A model generated the notes under the pieces. The model did no database searches. It saw nothing but the letters and a program-made list of their open reading frames with translations, and had not been told where the DNA came from. A program made the translations under genes and the position numbers. Shown here piece by piece: positions 7,094 to 9,777 of a stretch of DNA of 9,777 nt (position 1 is the first letter of the stretch; each line of letters starts with the position of its first letter). Origin of the DNA: Hyphomicrobiales bacterium (GTDB lineage: Bacteria > Pseudomonadota > Alphaproteobacteria > Rhizobiales > Aestuariivirgaceae); NCBI GenBank assembly GCA_025362535.1, contig JANYGE010000074.1, forward strand, positions 1 through 9,777, given 5' to 3'.

Positions 7094-7116
7094 TCGTCAC
7101 GAGACCTTCATGACGA
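7094..7116. repeat. Short inverted repeat between the cytochrome c and phn genes
   Basis: TCGTCA (7094-7099) and TGACGA (7111-7116) form 6-base arms around 11 bases. A nested TCTCG-TCA-CGAGA lies at 7092-7104. The location, 31 bases before the phn remnant, would suit an operator, but the arms are short and no known phosphonate regulator site is recognised. It may be chance. Confidence 0.25.
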
Positions 7117-7146
7117 AGCGGGATAGGTTTGCAGATTCGAAATTAA

Positions 7147-7599
7147 GTGAATTGCTTAACTACCTTGCCAAAACTTTCCAGAGATCCAGTGCTCCATCCA
7201 AATGTGGATGTTCGCAACAGTAAGGTCGGGCATTTCGTTGAATTCGGCGAAGGAACCCGCAATGTTGAAAGCACAATAGGCGATTACAGCTATACTGATC
7301 GCTATGCCGATATCGCTTATTCAAAAATAGGCCAATTTTCAAACATTGCAGCATTTAGCAGAATCAATCCGAGTGAACATCCGCATCACCGGGCATCGCT
7401 GCACCATTTTATGTATCGCTCCAGCTATTATTGGCCAGAAGAAACCGATGAAGAGGCCTTGTTTGATTGGCGAAGATCGCGCCCGGTCAAGATTGGTCAT
7501 GACACCTAGATTGGCCATGCCGCCATCATGTTGATGGTCATTGCGGCGGTGGCGATTGTTGACATCATATCGCAACAGCTACGGCGCATCATGGTGTGA
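7147..7599 (+). pseudogene. Broken hexapeptide-repeat transferase of the phosphonate-associated family (TIGR03308-like)
   Basis: The open part (GTG 7147 to TAG 7507-7509, 120 codons) matches the hexapeptide acetyltransferase-like protein found in C-P lyase clusters. It has KLSRDPVLHPNVDVRNSKVG, GDYSYTDRYADIAYSKIGQFSNIAAFSRINP, EHPHHRAS, FDWRRSRPVKIGHDT. The TAG falls where relatives read Trp (GHDVWIGHGAIVLPG). After it the same frame continues with IGHAAIML, then loses similarity and stops at 7597-7599. About 80 C-terminal residues of left-handed beta-helix and tail are missing compared with a family length of about 205. No ribosome site precedes the GTG; a TTG at 7165 would give a more usual N-terminus. 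The gene is therefore judged inactive, with a point nonsense plus loss of the 3' end. Its natural substrate is unknown even in intact relatives. Confidence 0.85.
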
Positions 7600-7601
7600 T
7601 G

Positions 7602-8291
7602 ATGCGCTATGCCATATATTTTGCGCCGCAACAGGCAAGCCTGTTCGACACATTGGGTTCCTCTTGGTTGGGCCGGACCGCTTATGGTGACAAAAGCGTG
7701 CCGCAACCTGCCATAAGTGATCTGGCTGCTGCCACCAGTGAGCCCATGCGCTATGGCTTTCATGCCACGCTCAAGGCACCCTTTTCTCTGAAGCCCGGCC
7801 AACGACGCACTGTCTTGGGCGAAAAGACCCAACAATTGGCCAAGCAATTAAATCAACTCACAATTGCCAAGCTCACGCTGACGGCTGAGCATGGCTTTAT
7901 TGCTTTGGTGCCAGAGCAGAGACAAATCACCGTCGCGCAATTGGCTGATCGCTGTGTGCGGGAGCTTGATGAGTTTCGTGACGAAGAAGATGAAGACAGG
8001 CTGGCCCGGCGCAGAATTGGCTTAAGTGAACGCCAGCGAAAATATTTGGACGCGTGGGGCTATCCCTATGTTTTCGAAGATTTCAACTTGCATTTCTCGC
8101 TCACGAAGACGCTTGCCGCAGCTGATCTGGAATGGCTTTTGCCGGAAGCCCGCAAACATTTTGCGCCGGTCATTGGGCGCAGCCTGAAAATCGATTCGCT
8201 TTCCATCTTCGTTGAACCAGCACCCGGCGCGAATTTCATCTTCGAAGAACAATTCCCCATTCGATCAACATTGCGGACCACATCGACATGA
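7602..8291 (+). CDS. DUF1045 phosphonate-cluster protein, 2H phosphoesterase-like
   Basis: A 229-residue protein of the family found in C-P lyase operons (DUF1045, phosphonate operon protein). It starts with the family sequence MRYAIYFAP. Two H-x-T/S motifs are visible: H54-A-T56 in YGFHATLKAPF and H164-F-S166 in FNLHFSLTKTL. This is the pattern of the 2H phosphoesterase superfamily, so cleavage of a cyclic phosphate, for example in place of PhnP, is a reasonable hypothesis but unproven. A GTG at 7596 and an ATG at 7599 are also in frame; 7602 is chosen from the family N-terminus. No good Shine-Dalgarno is seen, possibly because the upstream gene's end has been lost. The stop overlaps the phnM start by four bases (ATGA). 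Confidence 0.88.
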   Translation: MRYAIYFAPQQASLFDTLGSSWLGRTAYGDKSVPQPAISDLAAATSEPMRYGFHATLKAPFSLKPGQRRTVLGEKTQQLAKQLNQLTIAKLTLTAEHGFIALVPEQRQITVAQLADRCVRELDEFRDEEDEDRLARRRIGLSERQRKYLDAWGYPYVFEDFNLHFSLTKTLAAADLEWLLPEARKHFAPVIGRSLKIDSLSIFVEPAPGANFIFEEQFPIRSTLRTTST

Positions 8292-9427
8292 GCAAAACTC
8301 TCACACTCACCAATGCACAGCTCGTACTCGGTGACGAAACCATCAGCGGATCTCTCGCCAGCAGCAATGGCCTTATCACGGCGATTGATCAGGGTTCTGG
8401 CCAATCCGGCGATGATCTGGAGGGGGATTATCTTATTCCCGGTTTGGTCGAGCTTCATACCGATCATCTCGAAAGCCATTTTCAACCACGGCCCGGAGTT
8501 GAATGGCCGGTGGAATTTGCCGTGATTGCCCATGATGCGCAGATTGCAGCGGCAGGAATTACCACGGTGTTTAATGCCTTGCGGGCCGGATCATTTGACC
8601 CCAGTGATGTATCCGCCAGACAAGGTGAAAAACTTGCCGCAGCAATTCACAAGGCCCAGAGCCGTGGTGAACTTCGGGCTGATCATCTCATTCATTTGCG
8701 CTGTGAGCTGCCCTGCCCTGACACATTGGAAGCCGCCTTGCGCACCATTGCTGAAGGTGGCACCCAGCTTATTTCATTGATGGATCACACCCCGGGAGCG
8801 CGCCAATTTACCAGTCTGGATAAGTTTAAAGAATATTACCTTGGCAAGAAACTCATTCTGCCGGAAAAAATTGATGCCTATATTGCGGAAAAACTTTTGA
8901 TGCAGCAGGAATATGCTGAAGCCAATAAGCAGCGCATTATTGAACTTGCCCGCTCGATCAATATCAGCGTCGCCAGCCATGATGATGCCACTATCGAGCA
9001 TGTCGATGAAGCGGTGCGTGATGGTGCCATTATTGCAGAATTTCCATCTTCGCTTGCGGCGGCAAAAGCCGCGCATGATCAGGGCCTCGCGGTTTTAATG
9101 GGGGCTCCAAATGTGGTGCGTGGCGGTTCACATTCCGGAAATATTTCAGCCATTGAAATTGCCGAGATGGGTTGCCTTGATATTCTCTCATCCGACTATG
9201 TGCCAGCCAGCCTGCTGCAAGCCGCCTTCACGCTTGCCGCACAGGTTGACTCAATATCACTTTCCCAAGCGATTTATTTCGTAACTGCTGGCCCAGCAAA
9301 GACAGTCGGCTTAACTGATCGCGGTGAGATTGCGCTGGGCAAGCGGGCTGATCTTGTGCAGGTCAGTGTGAAAACCGGGCGGCCCGTGGTGAGGCGGGTG
9401 TGGCGTGAGGGTGTTCGGGTTTTATGA
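8288..9427 (+). CDS. phnM: PhnM, alpha-D-ribose 1-methylphosphonate 5-triphosphate diphosphatase
   Basis: A cytoplasmic amidohydrolase-superfamily enzyme of the C-P lyase pathway. It removes pyrophosphate from ribose 1-methylphosphonate 5-triphosphate to give the 5-phosphate that PhnJ cleaves. It has 379 residues, essentially the length of E. coli PhnM. Motifs in order are PGLVELHTDHLESHFQPRPG at about 51-70 with metal-site H57 and D59, HLRCEL at 136-141, SLMDHTPGARQF at 163-174, SHDDAT at 230-235, MGAPNVVRGGSHSGN at about 271-285 and SSDYVP with D303. No inactivating change is visible. The start overlaps the DUF1045 stop, and its own stop overlaps the phnN start (ATGA), so the original operon was tightly coupled. 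The usual partners phnGHIJKL are not in this window, so its present usefulness is uncertain. Confidence 0.95.
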   Translation: MSKTLTLTNAQLVLGDETISGSLASSNGLITAIDQGSGQSGDDLEGDYLIPGLVELHTDHLESHFQPRPGVEWPVEFAVIAHDAQIAAAGITTVFNALRAGSFDPSDVSARQGEKLAAAIHKAQSRGELRADHLIHLRCELPCPDTLEAALRTIAEGGTQLISLMDHTPGARQFTSLDKFKEYYLGKKLILPEKIDAYIAEKLLMQQEYAEANKQRIIELARSINISVASHDDATIEHVDEAVRDGAIIAEFPSSLAAAKAAHDQGLAVLMGAPNVVRGGSHSGNISAIEIAEMGCLDILSSDYVPASLLQAAFTLAAQVDSISLSQAIYFVTAGPAKTVGLTDRGEIALGKRADLVQVSVKTGRPVVRRVWREGVRVL

Positions 9428-9777
9428 CGGGCACACTCGTCTTGCTGGCAGGCCCATGGGCTTTACTATGGCATACCCAAAATAATCGAAACCTATCTGG
9501 TCCAAGAAAGGCTGGTGGCCGTCAATGTTTCGCGCACTACTCTTGCAACAATCGCGGATTAATTTGCAAAATATCTGATCGTCGAAATCACCGCCTCTCC
9601 AGAAATTCTCGCCACCCGCGTGGCCGCACGGGCACGCAAAACTGATGGTGATGTGCAGCAACGCGTGGCCCGCGAAGTAAAATCCAGCCCGCAAAACCAA
9701 AATCATATTGCATTGGTGAATGAGGGAACTCTGATTGAAATCGGCACGGTGTTTTGTGACTTGCTGCTAAAGGTGCA
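9424..9777 (+). pseudogene. phnN: phnN remnant (ribose 1,5-bisphosphokinase), internally deleted and frameshifted, runs off the window
   Basis: The ATG at 9424 overlaps the phnM stop and opens with MTGTLVLLAGP, the PhnN N-terminus up to the start of the P-loop. The frame then breaks. From about 9455 the next frame reads HGLYYGIPKIIETYLV, VAVNVSRTTLATIAD and later YLIVEITASPEILATRVAARAR, which is the PhnN C-terminal half. The rest of the Walker A loop and the following region, by estimate some 70-80 codons, are missing at the junction near 9451-9457. A second lesion, TAA at 9560-9562, interrupts the C-terminal frame. PhnN phosphorylates ribose 1,5-bisphosphate to PRPP; without the P-loop this copy cannot work. 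The similarity continues to the right edge. Confidence 0.88.

Noticed and set aside
8066..8533. Minus-strand open frame of 155 codons across the DUF1045-phnM junction
   Set aside because: It is antisense to two conserved genes and has no recognisable domain.

Overview
The window looks like chromosome of an alphaproteobacterium, probably a rhizobial-type lineage. The base composition looks moderate rather than GC-rich. The main reasons are the ccoNOQP-ccoG (fixNOQP-fixG) gene order, FNR/FixK-type operators, an alphaproteobacterial-style Met-rich cupredoxin, and the gene order hexapeptide transferase - DUF1045 - phnM - phnN. No gene is a strict taxonomic marker, so this assignment is inference.

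Positions 1-4095 (minus strand) hold a compact operon for the cbb3-type high-affinity cytochrome c oxidase: ccoN, ccoO, ccoQ (short, 53 aa), ccoP, then the N-terminal 227 codons of ccoG, which runs off the left edge. Positions 4096-4227 are a divergent promoter region with a perfect 20-bp palindrome containing an FNR/FixK box. To its right, on the plus strand, are a group II truncated haemoglobin gene (4228-4626), a second FixK-type box (4642-4655), a blue-copper protein with an unusual methionine-rich segment (4721-5212), and hemN, the oxygen-independent coproporphyrinogen III oxidase (5218-6570). Convergent to hemN is a small periplasmic class I cytochrome c (6593-6997, minus strand), with a third FNR/FixK box upstream. 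Together this is a low-oxygen respiration island: terminal oxidase, its maturation factor, two candidate electron donors (cytochrome c and cupredoxin), anaerobic haem synthesis and a globin, apparently tied together by three related operators.

Positions 7147-9777 (plus strand) are a different unit: the tail of a C-P lyase phosphonate gene set. It holds a hexapeptide-repeat transferase of the phosphonate-associated type, a DUF1045 protein with 2H-phosphoesterase-like motifs, phnM and phnN. The two outer members are broken. The transferase has an in-frame TAG where the family has Trp and has lost its C-terminal half. phnN has lost the Walker A region through an internal deletion, changes frame at the junction, and has a further in-frame TAA. 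The two inner genes are intact in reading frame. The core lyase genes phnGHIJKL are not in the window, so the cluster looks either rearranged or decaying.

No RNA genes, insertion sequences, CRISPR arrays or origins were seen, and no gene-free stretch exceeds 300 bases. Nothing here is clearly a wholly new system. The most unusual items are the Met-rich cupredoxin, the three-operator arrangement and the half-decayed phn tail.
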